From Bradyrhizobium sp. NP1 (GTDB lineage: Bacteria > Pseudomonadota > Alphaproteobacteria > Rhizobiales > Xanthobacteraceae): a DNA stretch of 64,000 bases. The position numbers and the translations under genes were made by a program. The stretch spans positions 5,620,001 through 5,684,000 of the forward strand of contig NZ_CP127385.1 in assembly GCF_030378205.1 (NCBI RefSeq), in the 5' to 3' direction. Of this stretch, positions 9,406 through 18,330 are shown piece after piece (position 1 is the first letter of the stretch; each line of letters starts with the position of its first letter). The notes under the pieces are model-generated. The model was not told the origin of the DNA and did no database searches. It saw only the letters and a program-made list of their open reading frames with translations.

Positions 9406-10290
9406 TCAACTGAGCAGTCCCGCACGGCCGAAGAAACCTTGCGGTCGCACGATCAAGACAACAGCCATCAAAGCAAAAATCGAAACCTTGGCCATCTCTG
9501 GCGCAATCAGCGACGTCATGCTGACGACAACACCGACCAGGAGCCCGGCAAGCACGGCCCCACCGATCGATCCCATGCCACCGACCACAGTGACCACGAA
9601 GGCTTCCGCAAGGATGGTAGCGCCCATTTCGGGGATAACGCCTTGCAAGGGTGCGGCCAGCAGACCGGCAAAGCCGGCAATGGCCGTGCCGATCCCGAAC
9701 ACGATCAACCAGACCCTTGCCACATCGACGCCGAGCACCCGAACAATCTGCGGATCGCGCGCGCCCGCCCGGACAATGAGCCCGAAGCTGGTCTTCTCCA
9801 GGAACAGCCAAAGGGCCAGCAGCACTGCTGCGGTGGCCCCGATTACGAAAAGGCGATAGAGCGGAAAATAACCGACCCCGATGTTGACCGCACCTTGCAG
9901 GATTTCCGGCGTATCGAAGGGATAACCGGTCTTCCCGAAAGCAATACGAACCAGTTCGACCATGACGTAGCTGAGCCCGAAGGTCAGTAGCAGCGGATAG
10001 TCGATGCCCCGCCCGTAGAGCGGCCTGATCAGGAAGCGTTCAACCAGAAGTCCGAACAATCCCACTACAAGCGGCACGGCAAACAAGCAAAGCCAGAAAT
10101 TGCCGCCAAGCATCAGAACATAGAGACCGGCATAGGCGCCGACCATATAGAACGCCCCGTGTGCAAAGTTCACCACGGTAAGCATGCCGAAGATCAAGGA
10201 AAGGCCGATCGCGAACAACACGTAGATCGCGCCGAGCGCGAGCCCGGCGAACAGTTGAAGCGCGACAAGATCGAAGCTCAGACCCGCCAT
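9406..10290 (-). CDS. livH: Branched-chain amino acid type ABC permease (LivH-like)
   Basis: A 294-residue permease whose GLALGAIYVLFAIGLSLIFG and NFAHGAFYMVGAY segments are diagnostic of LivH. It has about eight membrane segments. Gene order binding protein, LivH, LivM, LivG, LivF is complete and collinear, so the importer appears functional. Spacing to LivK is about 50 bases. Confidence 0.88.
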   Translation of the reverse strand: MAGLSFDLVALQLFAGLALGAIYVLFAIGLSLIFGMLTVVNFAHGAFYMVGAYAGLYVLMLGGNFWLCLFAVPLVVGLFGLLVERFLIRPLYGRGIDYPLLLTFGLSYVMVELVRIAFGKTGYPFDTPEILQGAVNIGVGYFPLYRLFVIGATAAVLLALWLFLEKTSFGLIVRAGARDPQIVRVLGVDVARVWLIVFGIGTAIAGFAGLLAAPLQGVIPEMGATILAEAFVVTVVGGMGSIGGAVLAGLLVGVVVSMTSLIAPEMAKVSIFALMAVVLIVRPQGFFGRAGLLS

Positions 10291-10339
10291 TTTCTCCCCA
10301 AAATCGGCATGCGCACGTCAAGCCGAAGCTCTGTTCGGC

Positions 10340-11593
10340 TCAGGCCTTGTGACCAAGCTCAGCACAGGTGCGGAGGGTTGCTTCGTTAGGCTCATCCGTG
10401 GAGAGCACCTCGAAGACATCCGACTCGTTCCTCATATTGGATGACTTGGACTTGATAACCAGGACCGACTGCACCGACTGATGATCGCATTTGCGATAGT
10501 ATTGCGGACCCTTGTAGTAGTCGTATTTCAGCGCCTCCATGGCGGCTATCACCTTGTCGGTATCTACGCTGCCGGCATCCTTGACGGCGCTCAGCACAGT
10601 CCGTACCCCGCCGTAGCCGAGCGCACCGTAGTCGGTGGGCAGCTTGCCATCGTACATCTTTCTGAAGGCTTCGTTGAAGGCCTTGGTGGAGGCGTACTTG
10701 TCTTCGATGCCCCAATAGAATGAACAGCCACCGATCACACCTTCAAAGGCCTGCGGTCCGGCCGCAACGCGGCTCGCATGCGAGAGCAGCGGGGCAATGA
10801 TCTGGGTCGTCTTCTTGATTCCGAAATCGGTCGCCTGCCGCAGTACGATCTGCTGATCGCGGCCGAAATTGCTGATGCAGAGAATGTCCGGCTTCAGCGC
10901 CTGGATACGCGGCAGCAGCGTGGAGAAATCGGATGTCCCGAGCGGGTGACGGATGTCGCCGAGGTTCTCGATGTTGAAGGCCTTGCCGACTTCGAGGAAG
11001 CCGCGCACCATCTCATGACCGTAGGCATAATCGGCAGTCAGGAAGGCGACCTTCTTGCCGAATTTCGAGAAGGCGTAACGTCCGACCGCGCCGGATGTCA
11101 TGTGTGGATTCAAGGCCTCGTGAAAGGTATACTTGCTGAAGTCGGCAGCTTCGTTGATCGCGTCAGACTGGCTGATCGAATTGAAGATGATGCCGCGCTC
11201 CTTGGTGACATTGTTGATCGCGAGCTGCACCGCGGCAGACAGGCTGCCGACGACAAAATTCACCTTCTCCTTTTCGACCAGCTCCAGTGTCCGCGTCGCG
11301 GCTTCCCCCGGATTGAGCTTGTCGTCGCGCACGACCAGTTCGGCCTTGCGCCCACTAAGACCGCCCGCATCGTTAAACTGGGCGATCGCGAGTTGGGCAG
11401 CACGCACCTGATCCTGCGCCTCGGTGCCGTAGGGGCCCGTCAGGGGAACGGGAAAGCCGATCTTGATGGGCGTCTCTTCCGCCTGAAGCAGGTTGATCCT
11501 GAAAGGAGACGCCGCGACTATCGCCCCCGCGCCGACGGTCGCGAGCACGCGGCGGCGCGTGATCGGCGCCGATTTGATCATCTTCCTGGTCAT
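10340..11593 (-). CDS. Liv-type periplasmic substrate-binding protein with Tat-like signal
   Basis: A 417-residue type-1 periplasmic binding protein. The N-terminus carries ITRRRVLATVGAG followed by a hydrophobic stretch, a twin-arginine-type signal. The mature part starts near EETPIKIGFPVPLTGPYGTE, the standard opening of LivK/amide-binding proteins. It is encoded between the molybdenum hydroxylase and the Liv permeases, so its ligand is probably what the hydroxylase oxidises. The family also binds urea, amides, aromatic acids and branched-chain amino acids. Confidence 0.87.
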   Translation of the reverse strand: MTRKMIKSAPITRRRVLATVGAGAIVAASPFRINLLQAEETPIKIGFPVPLTGPYGTEAQDQVRAAQLAIAQFNDAGGLSGRKAELVVRDDKLNPGEAATRTLELVEKEKVNFVVGSLSAAVQLAINNVTKERGIIFNSISQSDAINEAADFSKYTFHEALNPHMTSGAVGRYAFSKFGKKVAFLTADYAYGHEMVRGFLEVGKAFNIENLGDIRHPLGTSDFSTLLPRIQALKPDILCISNFGRDQQIVLRQATDFGIKKTTQIIAPLLSHASRVAAGPQAFEGVIGGCSFYWGIEDKYASTKAFNEAFRKMYDGKLPTDYGALGYGGVRTVLSAVKDAGSVDTDKVIAAMEALKYDYYKGPQYYRKCDHQSVQSVLVIKSKSSNMRNESDVFEVLSTDEPNEATLRTCAELGHKA

Positions 11594-11642
11594 TCCTGCA
11601 TCCTCCCCAGAACAGCCTCGTTGGTTTCTTAGGCGCGGGCTT

Positions 11643-14027
11643 TCAGATCCGCCCCAATGCCGACAGGATAACCTGCGGTGTAAGCGGAATCTCTGTGACT
11701 ATAGTACCGAATGGCCGAAGCGCATCATTAACGGCGTTGGTCACCGCGGCCGCGGCACCGGCAGTACCGGCCTCGCCCGCGCCCTTGGCGCCCAGCTCGC
11801 TCTCGCGGGTCGGCGACACGACATGACCGACATCGATATCGGGCATTTCCCCCGACATCGGAACCAGGTAGTCCGCCATATTGGCATTGGTCAGCTGCCC
11901 GCGCTCGTCATAGATGCACTTCTCGAACAGCGCCGCCCCGAGCCCTTGCACCACGCCACCTCTGATCTGCTCGTCGACCAGTTGCGGATTGATGATGGTG
12001 CCGCAGTCTTCCACGACCCAGTGCTTCAGCAGCTTGATGAACCCGGTGTCGGTATCGACCTCGAGCCACGAAGCCTGCAGGCCATTGGTGAAGGCAAAGG
12101 GATATTCGCGGGGCACAAAATGCCGCGTTGCCATCAGCTCGGGCTGGATGCCCGGCGGCAGCGTGTCCGGCCGAAAATACACGATGCGAGCCAGTTCCTT
12201 CAGCTCTATCCGTGGCGAACCGTCGATCGCGTTCACCACCATTGCACCGGCAATGTCCAGCTCGGCGGAGGTCGCCTGCAGGATGGCCGCGGCGACGTCG
12301 AGAATGTTGTTGCGCAGGATCTTGGTCGCTTGAAGAGCAGCCTCGCCGCCGATACCAGCGCCACGCGAAGCCCACGTGCCGCCGCCATACGGCGTATTGT
12401 CGGTATCGCCCAGGATCACGCGGACCCGCTCCATCGGGACGCCAAGCACGCTACCCACGATCTGCGCGGTCAGCGATTCCGACCCCTGCCCCTGCTCGGT
12501 TATGCTCGTCTGACAGATCACCGATCCCTGCGCGTCCAAACGTACTGCAACGCCGTCCTGCGACGAAATCCGGGCTCCGCCGACGCCGTAAAAGGCCGCG
12601 CTGGGATTGGTCACTTCAATGAACGCGGCAATCCCGATGCCGCGATGGATATTGCTGCGGCGCAATTCCGCCTGCTCGGCGCGCAGGCGTTCATAGCCCA
12701 TCATCGCAAGCAATTTGTTGAGCGAAGCATGATGCGACAGGCTCTCGAAGCGCAACCCCGCCGGGGACACGCAAGGGTAGGCGTCATCGCCAATCAGATT
12801 ACGGCGACGAATTTCAGCGGGATCCATTCCGATCTTGATCGCCGCGAGATCGACGAGGCCTTCGGTCACCGAGCAGGCGACCGGATGACCAACGGCCCGG
12901 TATTGGCACGTCACGTTCTTGTTCTGAAACACCACGCGCGCCCGCGCGCGATAGTTTTTCGTCGTATAGGGGCCCCCGACGAGGTTGACCACCTGGTTCG
13001 CCTCGATCGCGCTCGTGCGCGGATACATCGAGTACGGCCCGATGCCCGTGAGATCATCGATCTCGAAGGCCAGAATGGCGCCATCCCGCTTGACACCGAT
13101 TCGGCCTCTGCAACGGTGATCCCGCGCGTGAATGTCGGTGTTGAAGCTCTCGATCCGGTCAGCCACAAACTTGATTGGCCGACGCAACAATTTTGAAAGC
13201 GCATAGGTCGCCATCTCGTCGGCGTAGATGTGGACTTTTATACCGAAGGAGCCGCCGACATCCTTGCAAACCACGCGCACCTGCGATTCCTGCAGCCCAA
13301 GATGCAGCGCCGCGATGTTCTGAACCATGTGCGGCGCTTGCGTGCCCTGATAGATCGTCAGCCGCCCTTCGCCGGCATTCCAATCGGCAACCACCGCACG
13401 CGGCTCCAGCGTCACCCCGGTATGCCGGCCGAACACAAACTCGGCTTCAATCACCTCATCCGAGGCGGCAAACGCCTGATCGACCTCCCCAGCATCAAGA
13501 TTGCGCTCGAAAGCGAGGTTGTCACCGAGCGACGAATGGATGACTGGAGTTTCCGGATCGAGCGCGGTACGCATGTCCGTTACCGCCTCGAGTTCCTGAT
13601 ATTCGACAAGAACCCTTTCCGCCGCATCCTCTGCAGCTGCACGGCTTGTTGCGACAACCGCGGCTACGGCTTCGCCCTGCCAGCACACCCGGTCGATGGC
13701 GATCGCGCTTTGCGGCGCCGACTTCAGTCCCTTCAGGTGCGAAAGCACACCGACCCAGGGCGTTATGGTCGCGGCAAGCTCTTCGCCGGTGACGACGGCA
13801 ATGACGCCGGGCCCCGCCTTCGCCGCAGCGGCGTCGATTGCCACGATCCTTGCATGCGCATGCGGCGAGCGAACGAACACCACGTGGCCCATCCGTGGCA
13901 ATTCGAGGTCGCTGACATAGAGACCTCTCCCTTGCAGCAGACGATCGAGATTGGGCCGAGGCACAACCTTTCCGATATAGGAGTTCGGCTGGTCCAATAC
14001 TGACAGCATCGCTGGCTTTGGACTCAT
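11643..14027 (-). CDS. Molybdenum hydroxylase large subunit (xanthine dehydrogenase/CoxL family)
   Basis: A 794-residue molybdopterin-cytosine-dinucleotide-binding subunit. Seen: the Moco-contact motifs around QGQGSESLTAQIVGSVLG and YGGGTWASRGAGIGGEAA, and the C-terminal KGAGEAGTAGAAAAV loop holding the catalytic Glu that activates Mo-bound water. Such enzymes hydroxylate N-heterocycles next to the ring nitrogen (nicotinate, picolinate, quinoline, purines) or oxidise CO. The active-site loop reads CQYRAVGHP rather than the CoxL AYxCSFR, arguing against CO dehydrogenase. It overlaps the iron-sulfur subunit start/stop as ATGA. Confidence 0.88.
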   Translation of the reverse strand: MSPKPAMLSVLDQPNSYIGKVVPRPNLDRLLQGRGLYVSDLELPRMGHVVFVRSPHAHARIVAIDAAAAKAGPGVIAVVTGEELAATITPWVGVLSHLKGLKSAPQSAIAIDRVCWQGEAVAAVVATSRAAAEDAAERVLVEYQELEAVTDMRTALDPETPVIHSSLGDNLAFERNLDAGEVDQAFAASDEVIEAEFVFGRHTGVTLEPRAVVADWNAGEGRLTIYQGTQAPHMVQNIAALHLGLQESQVRVVCKDVGGSFGIKVHIYADEMATYALSKLLRRPIKFVADRIESFNTDIHARDHRCRGRIGVKRDGAILAFEIDDLTGIGPYSMYPRTSAIEANQVVNLVGGPYTTKNYRARARVVFQNKNVTCQYRAVGHPVACSVTEGLVDLAAIKIGMDPAEIRRRNLIGDDAYPCVSPAGLRFESLSHHASLNKLLAMMGYERLRAEQAELRRSNIHRGIGIAAFIEVTNPSAAFYGVGGARISSQDGVAVRLDAQGSVICQTSITEQGQGSESLTAQIVGSVLGVPMERVRVILGDTDNTPYGGGTWASRGAGIGGEAALQATKILRNNILDVAAAILQATSAELDIAGAMVVNAIDGSPRIELKELARIVYFRPDTLPPGIQPELMATRHFVPREYPFAFTNGLQASWLEVDTDTGFIKLLKHWVVEDCGTIINPQLVDEQIRGGVVQGLGAALFEKCIYDERGQLTNANMADYLVPMSGEMPDIDVGHVVSPTRESELGAKGAGEAGTAGAAAAVTNAVNDALRPFGTIVTEIPLTPQVILSALGRI

Positions 14028-14509
14028 CGCGCGCGCTCCCGCCGCAAGCGCGCCGTCGTTTCGATAGCATCAACGATCGCCTGATAGCCGGTGCATCGGC
14101 AATAATTGCCCGAGAGGTGCTCGCGTATACGGTCGCGGCTGGGCTCAGGCTCCTCGCGCAACAAGTCCTGCGCGGTCATCAGCATGCCCGGCGTGCAATA
14201 GCCACATTGCAGTGCATTGCGATCGCGGAACGCAGCCTGTAGGTCAGCAATCTCTCCACTGTCAGCCACGCCCTCGATGGTCTGGACGGACGAACCGTCG
14301 GCCTGCGCCGCCAGCGTCAGGCATGAACGCACGATCTCGCCATTGACGCGCACCGTGCAGGCGCCACATACACCGTGCTCGCAGCCTACATGCGTGCCCG
14401 TCAGCTGCAGATGCTCGCGCAGGAAGTCCGCAAGATTGAGACGCGGCAAAACCTGGGCGTCCACGCGCTCGCCGTTGACATCGAGAGAGATCGCTATCGG
14501 GCCGGTCAC
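14024..14509 (-). CDS. Molybdenum hydroxylase 2Fe-2S small subunit
   Basis: A 161-residue electron-transfer subunit with all eight cluster cysteines: C43, C48, C51 and C63 in the plant-ferredoxin-type domain (GCEHGVCGACTV, RSCL), and C102, C105, C137 and C139 in the all-helical second domain (CGYCTPGM, NYCRCTGYQ). It passes electrons from the Mo centre to the FAD subunit. Four-base overlaps on both sides show coupled translation with its partners. Confidence 0.9.
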   Translation of the reverse strand: MTGPIAISLDVNGERVDAQVLPRLNLADFLREHLQLTGTHVGCEHGVCGACTVRVNGEIVRSCLTLAAQADGSSVQTIEGVADSGEIADLQAAFRDRNALQCGYCTPGMLMTAQDLLREEPEPSRDRIREHLSGNYCRCTGYQAIVDAIETTARLRRERAR

Positions 14510-15381
14510 GCGGCCCTCGCATCGAGGTCGGGACGGTCGAGCAATGTCGAAATGCAGCGTGCGATCAGCACTCTCGCCAATTGCTTCCGCATGGCGGGCG
14601 AAGCCTGCTGATCATCGGGCGGATCAAGCTCATCGGCGATCGCCGCGGCCACGTCGGTTACAAGGGGTTGCGTAACAACTTTGTCGACGAGATCAGCCGT
14701 GGACCTGGCCAGTACCGGCCGATCACCAATGGCGAAGAGTGCGATCCGCAGGTCGTGGAAGACTTCCTTACCCAGCAGCGCCTGCGCAGCGACGCCGGCA
14801 ATGGCATAGTCGCCGTGGCGGCGCGCGAATTCATTGAAGTACTGCGCAGCGCTCTTGCGAATCGGCAGCTCGACGGCGACGAGCAACTCCTCCGGCGACA
14901 GGGCCGTCTCATAGATGCCCTTGAAAAAATCGCTAGCGGCCAGACGGCGCTCGCCGGCCAGACTGCGCACGATCATGGTGGCGTCCAGCGCCAGCATGCA
15001 GGCGGGCAACTCCGCCGCCGGGTCGGCGTGGGCCAGGCTGCCTCCGATCGTTCCACGGTTGCGGATCGCAGGATGCGCGATATGGGGGGCCGCCTGGGAC
15101 AACAGCGGCGCGTGCAGCCGGATCTCGGGCGACCGCAGCAGGTCGGCATGGCGTGTGAGCGCGCCAATCGCGAGGGTATCGCCCCTGACAGTTGCGCCAC
15201 GCAGTTCGTCGACGCCGCCAATGTCGACAATCAGGTCAGGCGAGACAAGGCGGAGGTTCAGGGCCGGCATCAGGCTTTGGCCACCAGAAAGGACCTTCGC
15301 CTTCTCGCTATGCTCAGCAAGCAGCGTCAACGCGTCCTCGACGCTTCTTGCCCGCGCGTAGCTGAAAGCCGAGGCCTTCAT
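14506..15381 (-). CDS. Molybdenum hydroxylase FAD-binding medium subunit
   Basis: A 291-residue FAD subunit (CoxM/NdhM type). The FAD-binding motifs are visible as LSGGQSLMPALNLRL (residues about 31-45) and TIGGSLAHADPAAELP (about 111-126). It is the first gene of the eight-gene leftward operon, so expression of hydroxylase and importer is probably driven from 15382-15577. The start Met sits directly at the family's usual KASAFSYARA beginning. Confidence 0.88.
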   Translation of the reverse strand: MKASAFSYARARSVEDALTLLAEHSEKAKVLSGGQSLMPALNLRLVSPDLIVDIGGVDELRGATVRGDTLAIGALTRHADLLRSPEIRLHAPLLSQAAPHIAHPAIRNRGTIGGSLAHADPAAELPACMLALDATMIVRSLAGERRLAASDFFKGIYETALSPEELLVAVELPIRKSAAQYFNEFARRHGDYAIAGVAAQALLGKEVFHDLRIALFAIGDRPVLARSTADLVDKVVTQPLVTDVAAAIADELDPPDDQQASPAMRKQLARVLIARCISTLLDRPDLDARAA

Positions 15382-15577
15382 CGGCGTGACCTCCCCGGCC
15401 GGATTTTGGCATGTTTAGCCGGATTAGAAGGTGGTCATGTTGAAACGTCAAGTTTTGTTTATCGGCCGATTATTTCCAAGGATAGACTTTTGGCCTTGTT
15501 TTGCGGCAGTGGACGACGCACCGTCGGCCCGGGCACGCAAGACCCGCCACGCAACGGGGGATCGGGAGGTCTGGATC
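15382..15577 (-). promoter_or_regulatory. Divergent control region with a candidate operator shared with 19.7 kb
   Basis: The 196 bases between the leftward hydroxylase/importer operon and the rightward LLM gene should hold both promoters. TTGTTTATCGGCCGATTAT at 15455-15473 has a close match, TTGTTTATCACCCGATTAG, at 19682-19700 in the other divergent spacer, and a weaker related string (TGTTTAGCCGGATTAG) at 15412-15427. This suggests one regulator controls both spacers. No regulator gene lies in the window. Confidence 0.5.
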
Positions 15578-16693
15578 ATGAATTTGGGTTTCTTCACGAT
15601 GCCCATCCATCCCTTGGAGAAGGACTGGCGGCAGTCGTTGCAAGAGGACCGGGAAGCCTTCCTGCTCGCCGACGAACTCGGCTTTACTGAGGGTTATGTC
15701 GGCGAACACATCACTGACAGAGCGGAAAACATCACCTCCTGCGTTGCTTTCCTGGCGTGGATCGCCGCTGCAACAAAGCAAATCAAGCTCGGCACCGGCA
15801 CGATCAATATGCCGAACACGCATCCGGCAACGGTCGCAGCAACCGTTGCGATGCTGGACCATATGCTTGACGGCCGCCTGATCTTTGGCATCAGCCCCGG
15901 TGGGCTGCTGTCGGATGCGGAGCTGTTCGGTAACCTGGACGCCGACCGCAACGCGATGCTCGTCGAAGCGATCAATCAGGTGCTCGCGATCTGGGAAGGC
16001 GAAGCACCCTACAACATCCAGGGCAAATACTGGAACATCTCGACGCAGAGAACGTCGATACCCGACATCGGGCAAGGCGTCATTGCACGCCCGCTGCAGC
16101 GGCCGCATCCGCCAATCGTCGTGACCGCCGTTGCACCCTTTTCCAAAGGCGTCAGCGAAGCCGCCGCACGCGGCTGGGACCCGATCTCGGCGAATTTCCT
16201 GATGCCTGCCTGGGTCAAGACCCACTGGCCGAAATATGTCGAGGGCTGCGAGCGGCTCGGCCGTGCTGCAGATCCCGCCAACTGGCGCATTGCCAAGAGC
16301 ATCTTCGTTGCCAAGGACGCCGCGACAGCAAGAGCCTACGCTACCGATCCAAATGGGCCCTATGTCTACTACTACCGCTCACTATTCACCAAACTGAAAA
16401 AGGGCGGTCGTATCGACCTGTTCAAAACAAGGCGCGATCAGCCGGATCATGAGGTGACTCTCGACATGATCTGCGACAGACTGATCATCCATGGCACGCC
16501 TGAGAGCGTCGCCGACCAGTTGCTGGCATTCCGGGCGGAGGTCGGAGAATTTGGCATCCTTCTTTATGCAGGCAAGGACTGGAAAGACCGCGAACTGGCG
16601 CGTCGATCCATGATCCTGATGGCTGAAGACGTCATGCCAAAGGTCAATGCTGGCGCCCCGAGACGCTCCAGGAGCCAACCCTTCAACGATTGA
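15578..16693 (+). CDS. LLM-class flavin-dependent oxidoreductase (bacterial luciferase-like)
   Basis: A 371-residue FMN-using monooxygenase of the luciferase-like family. The frame is open from 15431, but the ATG at 15578 has GGGAGGT eight bases upstream and gives the family-typical MNLGFFTMPIHP start. Conserved INMPNTHPATVAATVAMLDH and GRLIFGISPG match the family. Such enzymes need a reduced-flavin supply; a flavin reductase is encoded at 17756-18322. A role in oxidising a ring-cleavage or side-chain intermediate is inferred from context. Confidence 0.85.
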   Translation: MNLGFFTMPIHPLEKDWRQSLQEDREAFLLADELGFTEGYVGEHITDRAENITSCVAFLAWIAAATKQIKLGTGTINMPNTHPATVAATVAMLDHMLDGRLIFGISPGGLLSDAELFGNLDADRNAMLVEAINQVLAIWEGEAPYNIQGKYWNISTQRTSIPDIGQGVIARPLQRPHPPIVVTAVAPFSKGVSEAAARGWDPISANFLMPAWVKTHWPKYVEGCERLGRAADPANWRIAKSIFVAKDAATARAYATDPNGPYVYYYRSLFTKLKKGGRIDLFKTRRDQPDHEVTLDMICDRLIIHGTPESVADQLLAFRAEVGEFGILLYAGKDWKDRELARRSMILMAEDVMPKVNAGAPRRSRSQPFND

Positions 16694-16706
16694 GGAAACG
16701 TTCGCC

Positions 16707-17588
16707 GTGGCACTCTCCGATCGTATCCCCTATCAGGCGCAGATTGACCGACCGAAGCTTGTGTTACCCAGCGGCAAGCGGCTCGCGGTCTGGGTCATTC
16801 TCAATGTCGAGGAATGGCGGATCGAGAATGCGATGCCGCGAACGGTGTTGAGCCCGCCCATGGGCCAACCGCTATTGCCTGACGTGCCGAACTGGTCATG
16901 GCACGAATACGGAATGCGCGCCGGCTTTTGGCGGCAGTTCAAGGCGCTGACCGATCGGAACATTCCGGTGACGTTGGCCGCAAACGGTAACGTCTGTAAC
17001 GCCTATCCACGCGTCGCCTCCGCCGCACGCGAAGCCGGCTTCGAGTTCATGGGGCACGGCTTCGTGCAGGGTCCGATGCACAAGCTTGCCGATCAAGGCG
17101 ACGCAATAAGGCGAGCTGTCGAAACAATCGCACGATTTACCGGAAGACCACCGCGATCATGGGAGAGCCCTGGCCTGACGGAAACTGAGGAGACGCTCGA
17201 TTTGTTGCGTCTCAACGGCATCGAGTATGTCGCGGACTGGGTGATCGACGATCTGCCGCAGGACGTACCGACACCCCACGGGATCATCACGACCATCCCT
17301 TACTCGGTCGAAACCAACGACATCGTCATTCACGCGCTGCAGCATCTTCCTTCAGAGCAATTCCTGAAGCGCTGCACGGACCAGTTTGATCGGCTCTATC
17401 TGGAAGGCGCCACGAACGCCCGGATCATGGCGATCTCGATCCATCCCTACATTACCGGCGTTCCGCACCGCATCAAGTATCTCGAAGCACTGCTTGACTA
17501 CGTTGTCGGTCACGACGGCGTAGCGCTGATGACGGCAAGCCAGATCGGCGACTGGTATCGAACCGAAATGAAGAAATACGCGGGCTGA
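16707..17588 (+). CDS. Polysaccharide deacetylase-family hydrolase (PuuE/allantoinase-like)
   Basis: A 293-residue NodB-fold protein. I start it at the GTG 16707, which has GAGGAAA eight bases upstream and lies 13 bases after the LLM stop; upstream in-frame codons lie inside the LLM gene. Seen: NVEEWRIENAMPR, the GHGFVQGPM region and RPPRSWESPGLTETEETLDL, as in PuuE-type allantoinases and related amide/formamide hydrolases that act on small C-N bonds instead of chitin. In this locus it could deformylate or open a nitrogen-containing intermediate, for example N-formylmaleamate; that is inference. Confidence 0.75.
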   Translation: MALSDRIPYQAQIDRPKLVLPSGKRLAVWVILNVEEWRIENAMPRTVLSPPMGQPLLPDVPNWSWHEYGMRAGFWRQFKALTDRNIPVTLAANGNVCNAYPRVASAAREAGFEFMGHGFVQGPMHKLADQGDAIRRAVETIARFTGRPPRSWESPGLTETEETLDLLRLNGIEYVADWVIDDLPQDVPTPHGIITTIPYSVETNDIVIHALQHLPSEQFLKRCTDQFDRLYLEGATNARIMAISIHPYITGVPHRIKYLEALLDYVVGHDGVALMTASQIGDWYRTEMKKYAG

Positions 17589-17755
17589 GTAACCGGCCAG
17601 CCTCATCGCCCGACGCCCAACCGAAGCGCCAGCGCGCCCCGTGCCGCCGCCAAAGGCTTGTTCCGCGAAAAACTCCGTTGCCTTCGTCACGAACTCCTTG
17701 CAGCGATCTTCCGGAGAACGCCGCCCCTGTTTTGTACGCCTGGACGGCTCGTTCT

Positions 17756-18322
17756 TCATGATCTACCGGCCGTTGAACGGTCACCAGCCAGAAACCGCCC
17801 GTAACCTCCGCGCGCGAACAGCAGCGGCTCCCTCCGGTTGTAGGAATAAGCCTCGACCGCGCCGAGGAAAATCACATGGTCTCCACCATAGTAGCGATTG
17901 GCCGCACGACACTGGAAGTGCGCGACGCAATCGGCAAGCAACGGCGCGTCGCCAAGGCCCGGCTTCCAGTCGACCCCGACGAATTTTTCGTTCGACGACT
18001 TCGCAAACCTGTCAGCCAACGACTCCTGTGACAGGCCAAGAACATTCACTGCGAAATGACTGGCATTCTGGAACGTGCTCAGGCTCGAGGAATAGAGCAC
18101 CAGGCTCCAGAGTACGAGCGGTGGATTCAACGAAACCGATGCAAACGAATTGCAGGTGATGCCAACAGGCTTTCCGTTGGAATCCGCAGCCGTGATGATC
18201 GTGACACCTGTTGCATAGGAGCCAAGCGCATTGCGAAAATCCCGCGGATCAATCGGCGAGTGTCCGCTGGCCAATTCGCTGGCAGGATCTAGCGTTGCGG
18301 GGTTCTTGGGCGCGTCAGCCAT
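17756..18322 (-). CDS. Flavin reductase-like protein (HpaC family)
   Basis: A 188-residue NAD(P)H:flavin reductase of the HpaC/RutF type. The conserved core is seen as ALGSYATGVTIITA, GITCNSFASVSLNPPLVLWSL and HFAVNVLGLSQ. The ATG at 18322 is eight bases after the stop of the monooxygenase gene; a TTG at 18334 would overlap that stop and is less likely. It supplies reduced flavin to the oxygenase encoded just upstream and perhaps to the LLM enzyme. Confidence 0.82.
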   Translation of the reverse strand: MADAPKNPATLDPASELASGHSPIDPRDFRNALGSYATGVTIITAADSNGKPVGITCNSFASVSLNPPLVLWSLVLYSSSLSTFQNASHFAVNVLGLSQESLADRFAKSSNEKFVGVDWKPGLGDAPLLADCVAHFQCRAANRYYGGDHVIFLGAVEAYSYNRREPLLFARGGYGRFLAGDRSTAGRS

Positions 18323-18330
18323 CGATGGCC

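Noticed and set aside
12128..12622. Plus-strand frame with Arg/Pro-rich product inside the Mo hydroxylase gene
   Set aside because: Shadow frame with biased composition and no start signal.
11493..13196. 567-codon plus-strand frame opposite the Mo hydroxylase large subunit
   Set aside because: The minus-strand reading has all family motifs; the plus-strand product is low-quality and Arg/His-rich.
17352..17759. Leftward 135-codon frame downstream of the flavin reductase gene
   Set aside because: It lies mostly antisense to the deacetylase-family gene and has no recognisable features.
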